Assembly (NCBI GenBank): GCA_026391755.1
Contig: JAPLDN010000344.1
Span: 1-39,077, forward strand
DNA from: Bacteroidota bacterium
Lineage (GTDB): Bacteria; Bacteroidota; Bacteroidia; Bacteroidales; FEN-979
DNA: 39,077 nt
Direction: 5' to 3'
Made by a program: the position numbers and the translations under genes. Shown here piece by piece: positions 16,962 to 26,118 of this stretch (the stretch's first letter is position 1; the number at the start of each line of letters is the position of its first letter). Under the pieces are notes generated by a model. It saw only the letters and a program-made list of their open reading frames with translations, had not been told where the DNA came from and searched no databases.

Positions 16962-18236
16962 ATGTATAGTAAAGTCCAGGGCCGGAAATCAGCATTCATC
17001 AGTTTACACCTGGTCCTGGTATTTTTATTGACCGTTGCGGCATTCGGGCAAGCCGATAAGGAAAAACTTCAGAAGACCAAGAAACAGCTGGAAGACGAGA
17101 TCCGCTACACAACGGAATTGCTGGAAAAGACTAAGGCAACCAAACAGGTTTCGATGGAGAAACTGAAAATCCTTAACCAGAGGATACACAGCCGTGAAGC
17201 TCTGATTGCCACCATCAACAAAGAACTGGGACAGATCGATATGAATATCCAGGTCGAAAATGTTGAGCTCGACAGAATGTCGAAACAACTTAAAGCCCTT
17301 AAAACGGATTATGCCCGGATGATTTACCAGGCGTATCGTACCATGAACGGCAGAAATAAACTGATGTATATATTCTCGGCCAGGGATTTCAACCAGGCCT
17401 GGCAAAGGATCAGGTACTACCAGCAATATTCGGAATACCGCCGCAGGCAGGCCGAACGGATTGAAAGTACAACCCATGTTATCAATGACCAAAGGAAAGA
17501 CCTGGAATCAAAGAAGCAGGAAAAACTCACTTTGTTTGAGACCCAGCAAAAGGAAAAAGTAAAGCTGGACCTGGAAAAACAGGACAAGGCCAAAACCGTT
17601 AAAGAACTCTCAAGCAAGGAGAAACAGCTCGTTTCTACACTAAAAACCAAGCAGCAGGCCGCTGCCCGCCTTCAATACGAGATTGAAAAGCTGATCGCAA
17701 CTGAGATCAGGGCGTCAGAAGAAAGGATGCAAAAAAACACGGGCAATGAAAAAAAGCCAACGGGACATATTGTTTCCGGCCCCGCAACGTATGAGATGAC
17801 CCCACGCGAAAAAGAACTCTCCAGTTCTTTTGCCTCAAACAGGGGACGGCTTCCGTGGCCCTGTGAAAAAGGCTTCATCTCCGGCACTTTCGGTGAGCAT
17901 GCACATCCTGTGCTTGAAAGGGTAAAGGTTAAAAACAACGGGGTGGATATAACCACCGAGCCAAATTCCCTGGTTAAAGCCGTTTTCAATGGCAGGGTTA
18001 GCAAAGTGATGTCGTTCCCTAACCTGAATAATGTGGTTATAGTTAGGCATGGAGAATACCTGACCGTATATTCTAACCTGGATGTTGTGAGTGTCAAGGA
18101 AGGGCAAGAAGTGACCACCCGCCAGGCTATAGGCAAGGTACACTATAATAATGAAGAACAAAAAACCGAGCTGCATTTTGAGATCTGGAAAGGCAAAATG
18201 ATCCAGAACCCCGAAAACTGGCTTGCCGGACGATAA
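16962..18236 (+). CDS. EnvC-like murein hydrolase activator (coiled coil plus degenerate LytM/M23 domain)
   Basis: Signal peptide, long coiled coil, C-terminal GFISGTFGEHAHPVLERVKVKNNGVDITTEPNSLVKAVFNGRVSKV...ELHFEIWKG. Confidence 0.88.
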   Translation: MYSKVQGRKSAFISLHLVLVFLLTVAAFGQADKEKLQKTKKQLEDEIRYTTELLEKTKATKQVSMEKLKILNQRIHSREALIATINKELGQIDMNIQVENVELDRMSKQLKALKTDYARMIYQAYRTMNGRNKLMYIFSARDFNQAWQRIRYYQQYSEYRRRQAERIESTTHVINDQRKDLESKKQEKLTLFETQQKEKVKLDLEKQDKAKTVKELSSKEKQLVSTLKTKQQAAARLQYEIEKLIATEIRASEERMQKNTGNEKKPTGHIVSGPATYEMTPREKELSSSFASNRGRLPWPCEKGFISGTFGEHAHPVLERVKVKNNGVDITTEPNSLVKAVFNGRVSKVMSFPNLNNVVIVRHGEYLTVYSNLDVVSVKEGQEVTTRQAIGKVHYNNEEQKTELHFEIWKGKMIQNPENWLAGR

Positions 18237-18248
18237 GCCCCTGGTATT

Positions 18249-19157
18249 ATGCACCATATTGGAGAATTTGCCGCCTTGCTTACTGCCTTCTTCTGGACGG
18301 TCACTGCGATCACATTCGAAGCGGCAAGCCGGAAGATCGGTTCAATGGTTGTAAATATCCTCAGGCTCATCATCGGTTTTTTCTTTCTCACTGTGTTCGT
18401 TTTTTTTTACCGCGGATATCTTTTCCCCGTTGACGCCAGCCTTCACAACTGGCTCTGGCTGTCATTGAGCGGGCTCATAGGATTTACTTTCGGAGACCTT
18501 TGCCTCTTCCAGTCTTTTGTACTTATCGGGGCCAGGGTTTCCATGCTTATCATGGCTTTAGCTCCCCCTATGACCGCCCTGTTTGCATGGATGGTCCTGG
18601 GGGAAAAACTGAGCCTTCAAAGCTGGATAGGGATGGCGGTGACAATGAACGGTATTGCACTCGTTGTCTTAAGGAGAAGCGGTGATGGAGAAAAGAATGG
18701 GCTGCTGAACATGCTTAAATTTTCATATCCGATCTGGGGTCTTCTTCTTGCTTTCGGAGGGGCTGTCGGACAAGCAGTAGGGCTGGTCCTGAGCAAGGTC
18801 GGAATGCAGGGATACGACACCTTTGCATCGACTCAGATCAGGGTAATGGCAGGCACGGCAGGTTTTGCAATAATCTATGCGTTTATGGGAAAATGGAAAG
18901 ACGTGTTCAGGGGAATATCAAAGGCAAAGCCAATGGCCATTCTCTCGATAGGCGCCTTCTTCGGCCCTTTCCTTGGGGTCTCGTTTTCACTTATAGCAAT
19001 AAAATACGCCGATACGGGCATCGCCTCAACGATAATGGCCATAGTCCCGGTGCTCATCATTCCGCCATCGATGATACTGTACAAAGAAAAAATCAGTTTA
19101 AAAGAAGTCATCGGCGCCATCCTCGCTGTTGGCGGAGTTGCAATTTTCTTTTTATAA
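18249..19157 (+). CDS. EamA/DMT family transporter
   Basis: ~10 TM; GLIGFTFGDLCLFQSFVLIGARVSMLIMALAPPMTALFAWMVLGEKLS. Confidence 0.9.
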   Translation: MHHIGEFAALLTAFFWTVTAITFEAASRKIGSMVVNILRLIIGFFFLTVFVFFYRGYLFPVDASLHNWLWLSLSGLIGFTFGDLCLFQSFVLIGARVSMLIMALAPPMTALFAWMVLGEKLSLQSWIGMAVTMNGIALVVLRRSGDGEKNGLLNMLKFSYPIWGLLLAFGGAVGQAVGLVLSKVGMQGYDTFASTQIRVMAGTAGFAIIYAFMGKWKDVFRGISKAKPMAILSIGAFFGPFLGVSFSLIAIKYADTGIASTIMAIVPVLIIPPSMILYKEKISLKEVIGAILAVGGVAIFFL

Positions 19158-19168
19158 TTGCATTGGGA

Positions 19169-19720
19169 ATGGAGACAAAAAGAAATACTGCTGTATATGA
19201 ACATAAGCCCGGGCTAAGGTTTTACCTTGGCGCATCAATAATTTTTTTGTCTTTTTTCATGGTGCCTACGGGGCTTCTTGTAACCCATCACATGCACAGG
19301 CATGCATTAAAAGCCATTATCCTTGGCTTCTTCTGGGTTAACGGCCCGCTCTGGAAAATCCTGGGTATCGGCATTATGGGAAAGGTGTCGTACTATTATA
19401 TAATCGAGCACCTCAAGATCCATTACAAACGGGTAATTGAGCCCAAGCCGGTTAGCAGGAAACGCTATTACATAGGGCTGTTCATGTTCACCCTGCCGTT
19501 TGTCCCTTCTTATGTAATGGCTTACGCACCCCACCTGCTTCCGGAACTGGCCTCATTGAGAGTATACGTCAATATTTTCTTTGACCTGGTATTCCTCTCC
19601 AGCCTGTTTGTGCTGGGAGGAGATTTCTGGGATAAGCTCAGGGCCTTGTTCAACTATTCAGCTAAAGCAAGCTTCCCGGGCGAGCCTAATTGCGAAGAAG
19701 AAACGCAAACCCCCGGATGA
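19169..19720 (+). CDS. Hypothetical multi-pass membrane protein
   Basis: METKRNTAVYEHKPGLRFYLGASIIFLSFFMVPTGLLV...; start at 19169 preferred over the ORF-track start 18893, which overlaps the transporter. Confidence 0.6.
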   Translation: METKRNTAVYEHKPGLRFYLGASIIFLSFFMVPTGLLVTHHMHRHALKAIILGFFWVNGPLWKILGIGIMGKVSYYYIIEHLKIHYKRVIEPKPVSRKRYYIGLFMFTLPFVPSYVMAYAPHLLPELASLRVYVNIFFDLVFLSSLFVLGGDFWDKLRALFNYSAKASFPGEPNCEEETQTPG

Positions 19721-19724
19721 ACTT

Positions 19725-19761
19725 AAAAAAGGCCGCCGCAATATTTTGCAACGGCCTTTTT
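19725..19761. terminator. Bidirectional terminator hairpin between convergent genes
   Basis: AAAAAAGGCCG...CGGCCTTTTT. Confidence 0.75.
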
Positions 19762-19792
19762 AGCTATGACAGATGCCCCTCCGGGGCTTCAT

Positions 19793-21970
19793 TTATAAAT
19801 TTAAACGCAGGTTCACAAAGAATTCCCTGCCAGGAGCCGGCTGGTATGAATTGTAATCCACCCCGTTATTGGGTTCGGTAAAACCGAAATACTGGGTATC
19901 GAAGACATTCTTAACATAAAAACCAAGATCGCCTCTAATCCATCCGAGCTTCCATTTATAATGCAGGTCAACATTCCAGAGGTTATACCCGCTCACCCAG
20001 GAACTTCTTACGCTTCCCGGCTGGTAGTAGGTTTGTCCGATAGTATAGTTGTTATAAATGGAATCATCAACCTGGATGCAGTATTTCGTCTGCCACTGGC
20101 AGGCTATACCGGCACTGAAATTCCTCAGGAAATTATAGGTGATCTCACCATACAGCATGTTCCTCGGTGAGTTTGGCAGCCAATGCCCTGCGGTGGAATC
20201 AGGGGACCTGTAGGTGAAATTGGAATAGGTATAAGCAGCATCAATGATAAGATTTTTAACGGGTGAATACGATACAAAAGTCTCAATCCCCCATTTTGTG
20301 CTCTTCCCCATATTCCCGTAGAAGGCAGTATTATTTCCGCGACCGGGGACGCTGTAACGGTAAAAATCATTATTCGACCAGATATCATAGAAAGTGACAT
20401 CGTAATGGAACACTTTGCCAACATCACCCCTTACCCCAAGGTCAATACCCTGTGAAGTCGAAGGTTTGATGAGATTGTTAAAACCACCATAAGCCTGGGG
20501 GTTATTATACAACTCATCATTTGAAGGGGTAAGGAAGCCGGTACCATAACTTGCAAAAACATTGAAAGGCCTGATGATATCCCAGGCAAGGCCGATACGA
20601 TAGGTAGGTTTATCGTAGGTTTTGCTCCCGTTCGGATTGATCGAATCAGGAACGGGAATGTTGCTCTGCAGGCTGCTGTAAACATTATCATAACGCAGGT
20701 TAACAAGAGCGTGGAGTTTTGGAGTAATATCGAGCTTGTCGATGAGGAACACACCTATGCTTCTTTGCCTGATGATCTGGTTGATCAGGATCTGGTCAAG
20801 GTCGAAACATTCGCGGCTCCAGTATGAATCAACACGGGTTGAGTCCCTGTTATATTCTCCGGGAACGGCAAACATATGTTCCGTAATGGTCTGGGTCTGG
20901 TAGTCTGCGCCAAGGCTAAGGAGATTCTTAACGCTGCTCTTCCCGAGGCGAAGATTATACTGGGCCGAAGCCCCCATATTGACATAAGGTTTGTAATCAT
21001 CCCCGTTGTTGGAGGTTTCCCTGTAATAATTTGATCGGGCAAAAGCCCTGGCAGTAATATCCTGGTTGTTGCAGATATCGAATTTAGCGATCAGGGCTCC
21101 GGTGAGGCGTTTGGTTTCGTGGAACTCGTTGTAAGGAACGGCATCGGTATTGGCAGCCCTTGGGCCGAAAGTCTCATACCGGTACATATTGATCCCTTCG
21201 GAATTCTGGTTAAAGTAATTGGTGTAAGTCAGCAACTGGGTGATCTGGACCTTTTCTGAGGGTTTCCAGTTGATCTTTTCACTGAAGTTATCACCCATGA
21301 ATGACTGGTGGTCACGATATCCATGGCCCTGCATATGCGAATATGACACGCGGTAGTTGATCTTGTCCTGGGTCCCGTCAACCTGACCGAGGATCTTCCA
21401 GTAACCATAAGAACCTGCTGAACCCATAAGAGTGGAATTAACGGGTTTGCTTCCCCCGTTATCGGTAATGATATTGACCACCCCGCCGGTTGCATTAGCG
21501 CCATACAACGAAGCAGCCAGGCCGCGCATGACCTCAACATTCTTCACCACGCTCCAGTCAACATCATACAGGTCGGGGCAATAACCACCCGGGTCGTTTA
21601 CAGGGATACCGTCGATCAATACCTGTATCCCCCTGAAACCGCTTTCGGAAAGAATACCCTGGCCACGGATATAAAGATGTACCCTTGAACCATCGGTGCC
21701 GTTTTCCACTTTTACACCCGGAACCAGGCGCAATGCCTCATCAGGGGCAATACTCTTGCTGAGCTCCTGCAATTGGGCTTTGTTGATAACAGTGATAGGA
21801 GCCGGTAGTTCCTTCAACGGAGTAACGGTGCGCATGGCGCTCACCATCACCTCGTCGAGTTTTACCGTGTCTTTGGTAAAGATGACTTTATCTGTTTTGT
21901 TTTTCTGGCCTATTCCCTGGAAAGCAAATGCGATAATCAGGAAAAGGCCTGTTAGTAATCGTGTTTTCAT
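19793..21970 (-). CDS. TonB-dependent outer membrane receptor
   Basis: Plug VMVSAMRTVTPLKELPAPITVINKAQLQELSKSIAPDEALRLVPGVKVENGTDGSRVHLYIRGQG; beta-barrel C-terminus APGREFFVNLRLNL. Confidence 0.93.
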   Translation of the reverse strand: MKTRLLTGLFLIIAFAFQGIGQKNKTDKVIFTKDTVKLDEVMVSAMRTVTPLKELPAPITVINKAQLQELSKSIAPDEALRLVPGVKVENGTDGSRVHLYIRGQGILSESGFRGIQVLIDGIPVNDPGGYCPDLYDVDWSVVKNVEVMRGLAASLYGANATGGVVNIITDNGGSKPVNSTLMGSAGSYGYWKILGQVDGTQDKINYRVSYSHMQGHGYRDHQSFMGDNFSEKINWKPSEKVQITQLLTYTNYFNQNSEGINMYRYETFGPRAANTDAVPYNEFHETKRLTGALIAKFDICNNQDITARAFARSNYYRETSNNGDDYKPYVNMGASAQYNLRLGKSSVKNLLSLGADYQTQTITEHMFAVPGEYNRDSTRVDSYWSRECFDLDQILINQIIRQRSIGVFLIDKLDITPKLHALVNLRYDNVYSSLQSNIPVPDSINPNGSKTYDKPTYRIGLAWDIIRPFNVFASYGTGFLTPSNDELYNNPQAYGGFNNLIKPSTSQGIDLGVRGDVGKVFHYDVTFYDIWSNNDFYRYSVPGRGNNTAFYGNMGKSTKWGIETFVSYSPVKNLIIDAAYTYSNFTYRSPDSTAGHWLPNSPRNMLYGEITYNFLRNFSAGIACQWQTKYCIQVDDSIYNNYTIGQTYYQPGSVRSSWVSGYNLWNVDLHYKWKLGWIRGDLGFYVKNVFDTQYFGFTEPNNGVDYNSYQPAPGREFFVNLRLNL

Positions 21971-22105
21971 TGTAAAATCTTTAAATGTTTATGATAGCAA
22001 AAGTTTGTTAATAATCCTGTGAGGATTAATACCGATCCCTGCGCCATAAAGCATGACATCATCGTAATCAGGTACGGAAAATCAAAGCGTTAGGAAAAAG
22101 GAAAT

Positions 22106-22606
22106 TCAGGCTATCTCGGGGGGAGGAGAGAATGGTATCAGCGGGTTACCGTCAAAATTTTCACTTACTAAGGGGTAAGTGATTCTTGTTGTTGATGGCG
22201 GATGAGCAAGTTCCATTGTTACCGGCAGCGCGATGCTAACAAGATGCTGAAGTAAATTTGTCGCTTTTTTCTTCTGCTGCATGCTATTCATGCCCGCAAT
22301 AAGGTTCTCTTCCCTTGTATCGCGGATGCAGTAGAAAGTTATGGTTTTCCCCTTTTTCACTTCCCGGGCAACATCATACAGGTTTCCCTGATACACGATC
22401 TCATGTTTGTCAACACGACGAAAAGCAGGATTAGCAGGGGGATTATAGATAGAGAATACCGAAAGCTGATGATCGAGGTACCCGTGTTCAAGCAGGCTTG
22501 TTACCTCCTTTTTAATCAGGTAGCGGCCAAACTCATACACGATATAATAGCCTGCCGTATTGAAGAGCATTGCAAACAAAACAAATATCGTCAGTGTTTT
22601 TTTCAT
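22106..22606 (-). CDS. Small membrane-anchored hypothetical protein, coupled to the TonB receptor gene
   Basis: MKKTLTIFVLFAMLFNTAGYYIVYEFGRYLIKKEV...; ATG overlaps the upstream gene's stop by 1 nt. Confidence 0.65.
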   Translation of the reverse strand: MKKTLTIFVLFAMLFNTAGYYIVYEFGRYLIKKEVTSLLEHGYLDHQLSVFSIYNPPANPAFRRVDKHEIVYQGNLYDVAREVKKGKTITFYCIRDTREENLIAGMNSMQQKKKATNLLQHLVSIALPVTMELAHPPSTTRITYPLVSENFDGNPLIPFSPPPEIA

Positions 22607-25600
22607 TACCTGCTGATCACCAGTTTCAGGGAAATAATGCCAACTTTCCTGTGGATGTTGACTATATAGATCCCTGAAGAAAGGGATGCAAAGTTAATAG
22701 TTTTTATTATCCTGCCTGAAACCATGATGTTATTTTCCTTATAGACCTGCTTCTGCTGCAGGTCTTCTGCCGTAATACCGATAGTTTCTTTAAGGGGTGC
22801 AAAAATATCCAGGGTAACATTATCCCGGGCAGGATTTGGGTATATCTTCACTGAAAAACCGCTCTTTTCCTCCCCTGTCCCAAGGCAATTCTTAAAAGTA
22901 AGCCAAACTGAGTCGGTTTTATAGCAGCCTGCGATGTTCATGGTTTTCAGGCGGAAAAGCCTTGTTCCAATACCACCTGCGATGGCGGTATCGATGATCA
23001 CCGTCGAGGCTGTGAGATTTCCCGGGGTCCACAGGTACGAATGAACATTCGTCGTATCGGCCCTGAGTGTGATAGTTTGCCAGTGGCAGACGGTGTCTTT
23101 TGGTAAAACACTGATCTCTGCAAGGGGGAGCCCGGCAATGGTTAGTTTTTTTGATTTGACATTGCGCCCGTATTCGCTGAAAGCTGTAAGGCTTAAGCTG
23201 GCTGAGCCAATAATGATATCCTGGCTGCCGGGAGTATAAACAGGGCCCGTAATCTTTGGGTCATTAAAAGTGCCGTCGCCCGAAGTAGACCACCTGAGGG
23301 AGTCATACAGCATCACTGTCGCTTGCAGGGTATAGTTTGAACCAGCACAGATCGTTTCGTCAGGACCAATAGAAATATAAGGCAGGATTGGAACCGGGAA
23401 GACAATATAATCGACCCATACCTGGTCGGACCCACTACTTTCGGCCAAATCTTTCTGATAGATCCACTTATAAGTATGCGCCCCCGCCGAAACAGGGAAT
23501 GAAGCCCTGGACCATGGGGTTTCTCCCGACCATTGCGATTGCAGGGTATTGTCGATATAAAACAGCAGAAAATCATAATCCAGTTCAGTGGAGGTTTTAT
23601 ACCAGAAACTTATGCTGTCGTCGGCGGAGGAGGTATAAGTGACAAACATCTGGCAGCTTTGCTCATCACTTATGTGTTTGGAAATGGCCGTGTAAAGGCC
23701 TTCATATGGATTGATATTAGTGATGTCCCAGGAAGCGTTCCCGGCAAAATGCCATGGAAATTTGGTAAATGTATTGGTCTCCCAGTCTTCGGCCACAGCG
23801 CCAATGATCCTGTAAAAATCTTTATGGCGGATGTATTTGCCGCTTTGAGCCGAAACATCCAGGATTGCACCGGCAGAAGTGGGAGCTGAATTGCTTACTG
23901 TAACAGTGTAATGAAGGTTTACAGTTTGTGAGGGATGGATGGTATCAGCAAAGACCGAGTCGTTGAGTACAGTAAGATAAGGGGATGATGTTAGCAGCCT
24001 GGCGTAGGTGCCGGGACAGGGATAATCACCCGCATTGGTTAGTGTTACAATAAGATCAACAGTTTCGCCGGGGTCGAACCTCCCGTTATTGTTTCCGCCG
24101 GGATCAAGAATGGTGATATTCACAATCTCCAGTCCGGGTGCATGTGCGAAGACGACAAAATGACTGTTCCAGGAAGTGTCGGAATTGCTAACGCTGATGT
24201 TGAACCGTATTTTCTGGTTGTACGGGATGGTGTCATTCACCTTGAAGGCAAAACCAGAAGGGACGGTTTCGGTTCCGCCGGCCGTAATAGTTGAATAAGG
24301 TTCCAGGGAATCGGTCATTATAATATACGGGGAGGGGGAAGTGACTTTTACTGTCAGGTTGTTTGAAGTCTGGTCCCCGATATTTTTCACCCCAAGGCTA
24401 AGGTGAAGAGAGTCGCCGAACTTAAGCAAAGCCTGATTCCCGGTAGAAATTTCAGACAATTCATTGGAATAATACATTACCCAGGGCTGGCCCGGGGCCG
24501 GACCAAGGTCAAAAGGGGAAGTCCAGGTCATTGTTTGACCTCCGGGCAGGCGGTTATCGGTCCATACGGGGTATACTTTCATATTCAGCGACTGTATCCC
24601 GATATAATCTCCAAAGTAATTAAAAGTTAGCCCGGGGATGGGGGAAGGAGTAAATGAAACATCACTGACCCTGAAGTCGGTGAAACTGTTCCCTCCGTCG
24701 TAGGACCAGGATACCCAAGTCTCTGCTTCAGCTGGAGATACATTGCGGTCGTCATAATAGATCACGCATATCCCTCCTGTTACTGCATCGACAGTGATCC
24801 AAGGGAAAAAATGCTGTTTGCCAAGGCCGGCTGCATCCTGGTTTACTTTCACAGGGACCGACCATGTAATCCCCTCATCCGCCGACTTGATAAGATATAC
24901 ATTGATATCGCTTCCGGTATTGATCCCGGGCGTTCCAACGTTGGCCCAGACCACATAAAGAGTTCCTCGGTTCGGACCGTTGCTGAGATCAACCGCCATG
25001 GAAGGAAAAGAATTTACCCGCATAGCTTTTGACGTCATGCTGCTACGTATTCCTTTGATATTCTGTATAATGCGCATGGAGGGCTGCCAGATCCCTCCGC
25101 CATCAAATGATCTGACAAACCCGATTGCATTTTCATCGCCTGGCCAGGTGTCGTATATGCTCCAGGCCATATATGCTTCCCCGGCCGGTCCGGTAGCGAT
25201 ATTGACACCATGATTTAATTTCAGTGCATTCACGTTATGGCTTACGGCAATCGGTGAAGTCCAGTGAAGCCCGCCGTCATTGCTTCTTGAAACCTGGATC
25301 TGGCCTGTGTCGGGTGATGCTGTGACGAAATTGGTCCATGCTGCATACAAATTACCCTGGAAGGCGCTGGAAAGGGAGTTGTCAATCCACAAATGGTTTT
25401 TATCGAGCAGTCCGTAAACATTGGCCGGGCCGGCAGCGACCTGTACGTCGTTCCAGGTGATCCCACGGTCATTACTGAAAGCAACACTTTGCCCCATGGT
25501 ACTATTGATCTTGCCTACATACCATCTTCCATCCCTGCTTATAGCTGTGGCAGGGTCGCCGTTGTTTGGTTTTCCGGCCCCGAAGTAGCGTCCTCCCCAG

Positions 25601-26028
25601 CTAAGTCCGTTATCTGAAGAACTGTAGGAATCGGCCCCGAAAAGGTTCCATGCCGAGCCTGAAGACCAGTCGGTGGAATTATTCGAATTCAGGATATTAT
25701 CCTCATCCTCAGGATCGATGAAAACCGAATTCTCGCTTTGGGTGAGGCTGGTACTGCTGGTCACCGGCACATCGGGAGAATCCTGGGGAAGAAGTGAGGC
25801 CGCCTGTATAACAGAAGAACCGGGTTTAGCAGCTACCCAGGGAATGGGCTTCTGGGGTTTAACATAGCCCTGCCTTACCATTGTTTTCCAGTACCCGATA
25901 TTATCGGCATAAGGAACCACGATTCCTTTTCCTGCAGGAGTGATTTCAGGAAGGTTTGACAACCTCTGGGCATAAGAAAACAAGCTGAAAACAAATAGTA
26001 TACCAAGCAGGCCGCAGCGCTTCTTCAT
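22606..26028 (-). CDS. Secreted Asp-box (BNR-type) repeat protein with MAM-like domain and T9SS C-terminal sorting domain
   Basis: Asp boxes SNDGGLHWTSP, SFDGGGIWQPS, SADEGITWSVP, SYDGGNSFTDF; C-term SVKIYPNPARDNVTLDI...SSGIYIVNIHRKVGIISLKLVISR. Start at 26028 (MKKRCGLLGILFVFSLFSYAQ). Confidence 0.85.
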   Translation of the reverse strand: MKKRCGLLGILFVFSLFSYAQRLSNLPEITPAGKGIVVPYADNIGYWKTMVRQGYVKPQKPIPWVAAKPGSSVIQAASLLPQDSPDVPVTSSTSLTQSENSVFIDPEDEDNILNSNNSTDWSSGSAWNLFGADSYSSSDNGLSWGGRYFGAGKPNNGDPATAISRDGRWYVGKINSTMGQSVAFSNDRGITWNDVQVAAGPANVYGLLDKNHLWIDNSLSSAFQGNLYAAWTNFVTASPDTGQIQVSRSNDGGLHWTSPIAVSHNVNALKLNHGVNIATGPAGEAYMAWSIYDTWPGDENAIGFVRSFDGGGIWQPSMRIIQNIKGIRSSMTSKAMRVNSFPSMAVDLSNGPNRGTLYVVWANVGTPGINTGSDINVYLIKSADEGITWSVPVKVNQDAAGLGKQHFFPWITVDAVTGGICVIYYDDRNVSPAEAETWVSWSYDGGNSFTDFRVSDVSFTPSPIPGLTFNYFGDYIGIQSLNMKVYPVWTDNRLPGGQTMTWTSPFDLGPAPGQPWVMYYSNELSEISTGNQALLKFGDSLHLSLGVKNIGDQTSNNLTVKVTSPSPYIIMTDSLEPYSTITAGGTETVPSGFAFKVNDTIPYNQKIRFNISVSNSDTSWNSHFVVFAHAPGLEIVNITILDPGGNNNGRFDPGETVDLIVTLTNAGDYPCPGTYARLLTSSPYLTVLNDSVFADTIHPSQTVNLHYTVTVSNSAPTSAGAILDVSAQSGKYIRHKDFYRIIGAVAEDWETNTFTKFPWHFAGNASWDITNINPYEGLYTAISKHISDEQSCQMFVTYTSSADDSISFWYKTSTELDYDFLLFYIDNTLQSQWSGETPWSRASFPVSAGAHTYKWIYQKDLAESSGSDQVWVDYIVFPVPILPYISIGPDETICAGSNYTLQATVMLYDSLRWSTSGDGTFNDPKITGPVYTPGSQDIIIGSASLSLTAFSEYGRNVKSKKLTIAGLPLAEISVLPKDTVCHWQTITLRADTTNVHSYLWTPGNLTASTVIIDTAIAGGIGTRLFRLKTMNIAGCYKTDSVWLTFKNCLGTGEEKSGFSVKIYPNPARDNVTLDIFAPLKETIGITAEDLQQKQVYKENNIMVSGRIIKTINFASLSSGIYIVNIHRKVGIISLKLVISR

Positions 26029-26049
26029 TGTATTTAATCTCAATAAGTA

Positions 26050-26057
26050 CAAATGTA
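26050..26057 (-). promoter_or_regulatory. -7 element TACATTTG for the Asp-box protein gene
   Basis: caaatgta on plus strand, 22 nt before the preferred ATG. Confidence 0.5.
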
Positions 26058-26082
26058 CGGAATAATTCAAGGGAAAGATTCG

Positions 26083-26090
26083 TAACTTTG
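26083..26090 (+). promoter_or_regulatory. -7 element TAACTTTG for the CBS/CorC gene
   Basis: Matches TAnnTTTG, 29 nt before the ATG. Confidence 0.5.
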
Positions 26091-26092
26091 GG

Positions 26093-26106
26093 GAGTCACC
26101 AGTCAC
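26093..26106. repeat. Two-copy heptamer (gagtcac cagtcac), CAGTCAC family
   Basis: Direct reading; between the -7 element and the ATG at 26119. Confidence 0.55.
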
Positions 26107-26118
26107 AAACAAAACACT

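Noticed and set aside
18893-19168. Long N-terminal extension of the ORF 18893..19720
   Set aside because: Overlaps the EamA transporter in another frame with non-membrane, low-quality sequence; METKRN at 19169 fits.
21971-22105. Cobalamin or other riboswitch upstream of the TonB receptor
   Set aside because: Only a short TAATCCT/AGGATTA hairpin seen at 22012-22028; no recognisable conserved riboswitch boxes.
22606-26028. Sialidase annotation
   Set aside because: Asp boxes are structural and widespread; no clear arginine-triad/FRIP motif seen by eye.
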